Positions 63,392 through 64,000 of a stretch of 64,000 bases of DNA are shown here, in pieces. The translations under genes were made by a program, and so were the position numbers. Positions within the stretch are counted from its first letter, which is position 1, and each line of letters starts with the position of its first letter. Source of the DNA: DATLYT01 sp035574455 (lineage in GTDB: Bacteria; Bacteroidota; Ignavibacteria; UBA10030); NCBI GenBank assembly GCA_035574455.1, contig DATLYT010000110.1, positions 19,879 to 83,878 of the forward strand. Reading direction: 5' to 3'. The notes under the pieces were generated by a model. The model saw only the letters and a program-made list of their open reading frames with translations. It was not told where the DNA came from and ran no database searches.

Positions 63392-64000
63392 TCAGCCCTC
63401 GTGCTGACTCTTCTCGATCTTCGCCCACGTGTCGCGCAGCGTTACCGTGCGATTGACAACGATCATTCCATTTTTTGAATCCTCATCCACACAGAAGTAA
63501 CCCATTCGTTCGAACTGGAATCGGTCGTACGGCTTCGCCGCTGCTAACATTGGCTCTGCTTTGGAATGATGCAACAGTTCGAGTGAATGCGGATTGAGGA
63601 AATTTCGCCAGTCATCGCCTCCGGGATTTTCGACTGTGAACAATCGATCGTACAGCCTCACCTCGACATCCACCGCATGCTGCGCCGACACCCAATGAAT
63701 TGTGCTCTTGACCTTCCGCTGGCTTGCCGACGACCCGCTCTTCGTCGCCGGGTCGTACGTGCATCGTACCTCGAGAATCTCGCCCGTCTTCTCATCTTTC
63801 ACCACGCCCGTGCACTTGATGATATAGGCGTACCGCAAACGCACCTCATTGCCGGGAAACAACCGCCAGTACTTCTTTGGCGGCTCTTCTCGGAAATCAT
63901 CTTGCTCAATATAGAGAACTTTTGAGAACGGAACTTTCCGCGTTCCCATCGTCGGATCTTCCGGATTGTTGACCGCCTCAAGCTCTTCTACCACTCCCTC
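63392..64000 (-). CDS. glnS: Glutaminyl-tRNA synthetase, C-terminal part, cut by window edge
   Basis: 202 residues remain, open to the right edge. [40 protein letters not shown] and [20 protein letters not shown] belong to the two beta-barrel anticodon-binding domains of GlnRS; the end ([20 protein letters not shown]) is also typical. The catalytic domain lies outside. Having GlnRS means Gln-tRNA can be made directly; GatCAB is not visible here. Head of the fol operon in the transcribed direction. Confidence 0.95.
   Translation of the reverse strand, partial: EGVVEELEAVNNPEDPTMGTRKVPFSKVLYIEQDDFREEPPKKYWRLFPGNEVRLRYAYIIKCTGVVKDEKTGEILEVRCTYDPATKSGSSASQRKVKSTIHWVSAQHAVDVEVRLYDRLFTVENPGGDDWRNFLNPHSLELLHHSKAEPMLAAAKPYDRFQFERMGYFCVDEDSKNGMIVVNRTVTLRDTWAKIEKSQHEG

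Overview
The window is a bacterial chromosome segment in which every gene I can support lies on the minus strand. It suggests a member of the Bacteroidota/Chlorobiota/Ignavibacteria group. The evidence is a type IX secretion (T9SS) C-terminal sorting domain, a PorV-family barrel protein, large TonB-dependent receptors with a carboxypeptidase-regulatory N-domain, a GWxTD-domain protein and a YsxC gene at the end of the alpha operon. Promoters that can be read are canonical TTGACA/17 bp/TATATT-like sites, not the TTTG/TAnnTTTG type of Bacteroidia, which points to the Chlorobi/Ignavibacteria side. This placement is inference; no rRNA gene is present.

Positions 1-24500 are the accessory, envelope-related part. 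From left to right: a secreted parallel beta-helix protein running off the left edge; a small predicted outer-membrane barrel; a secreted Lys/Glu/Ala-rich coiled-coil protein; and a cobalamin-riboswitch operon (TonB receptor, Dph6-like ATP pyrophosphatase, DUF6580 membrane protein). These are followed by gamma-glutamyltransferase, ssb, an operon of degenerate PIG-L protein, GWxTD protein and NHL propeller, and a cassette of TonB receptor, 1167-residue T9SS cargo and PorV-like protein. Intergenic spaces here hold several dispersed palindromic repeat families.

Positions 24861-27646 encode serine biosynthesis (serA and a class V aminotransferase). Positions 27932-60656 are one nearly continuous information-processing superoperon, transcribed secE-nusG-rplKAJL-rpoBC-rpsLG-fusA-tuf-S10-spc-alpha-ysxC. 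It is complete for the classical order except that adk is absent between secY and map and a lipoprotein gene sits between rpsM and rpsK. Upstream lies a tRNA cluster (Thr-TGT, Tyr, Gly, Thr-GGT, then rpmG, tRNA-Trp) matching the old tRNA-tufB-secE arrangement but without tufB. The tRNA-Thr(TGT) gene sits inside a broken tRNA gene and is flanked by a 12-bp inverted repeat.

Positions 61610-64000 hold glnS (cut by the right edge), folB, folK, a deoxynucleoside kinase and a small membrane protein, packed as an operon.

Starts were chosen by Shine-Dalgarno (AGGAGG-like) spacing and signal peptides. Several ribosomal genes use GTG or TTG starts.
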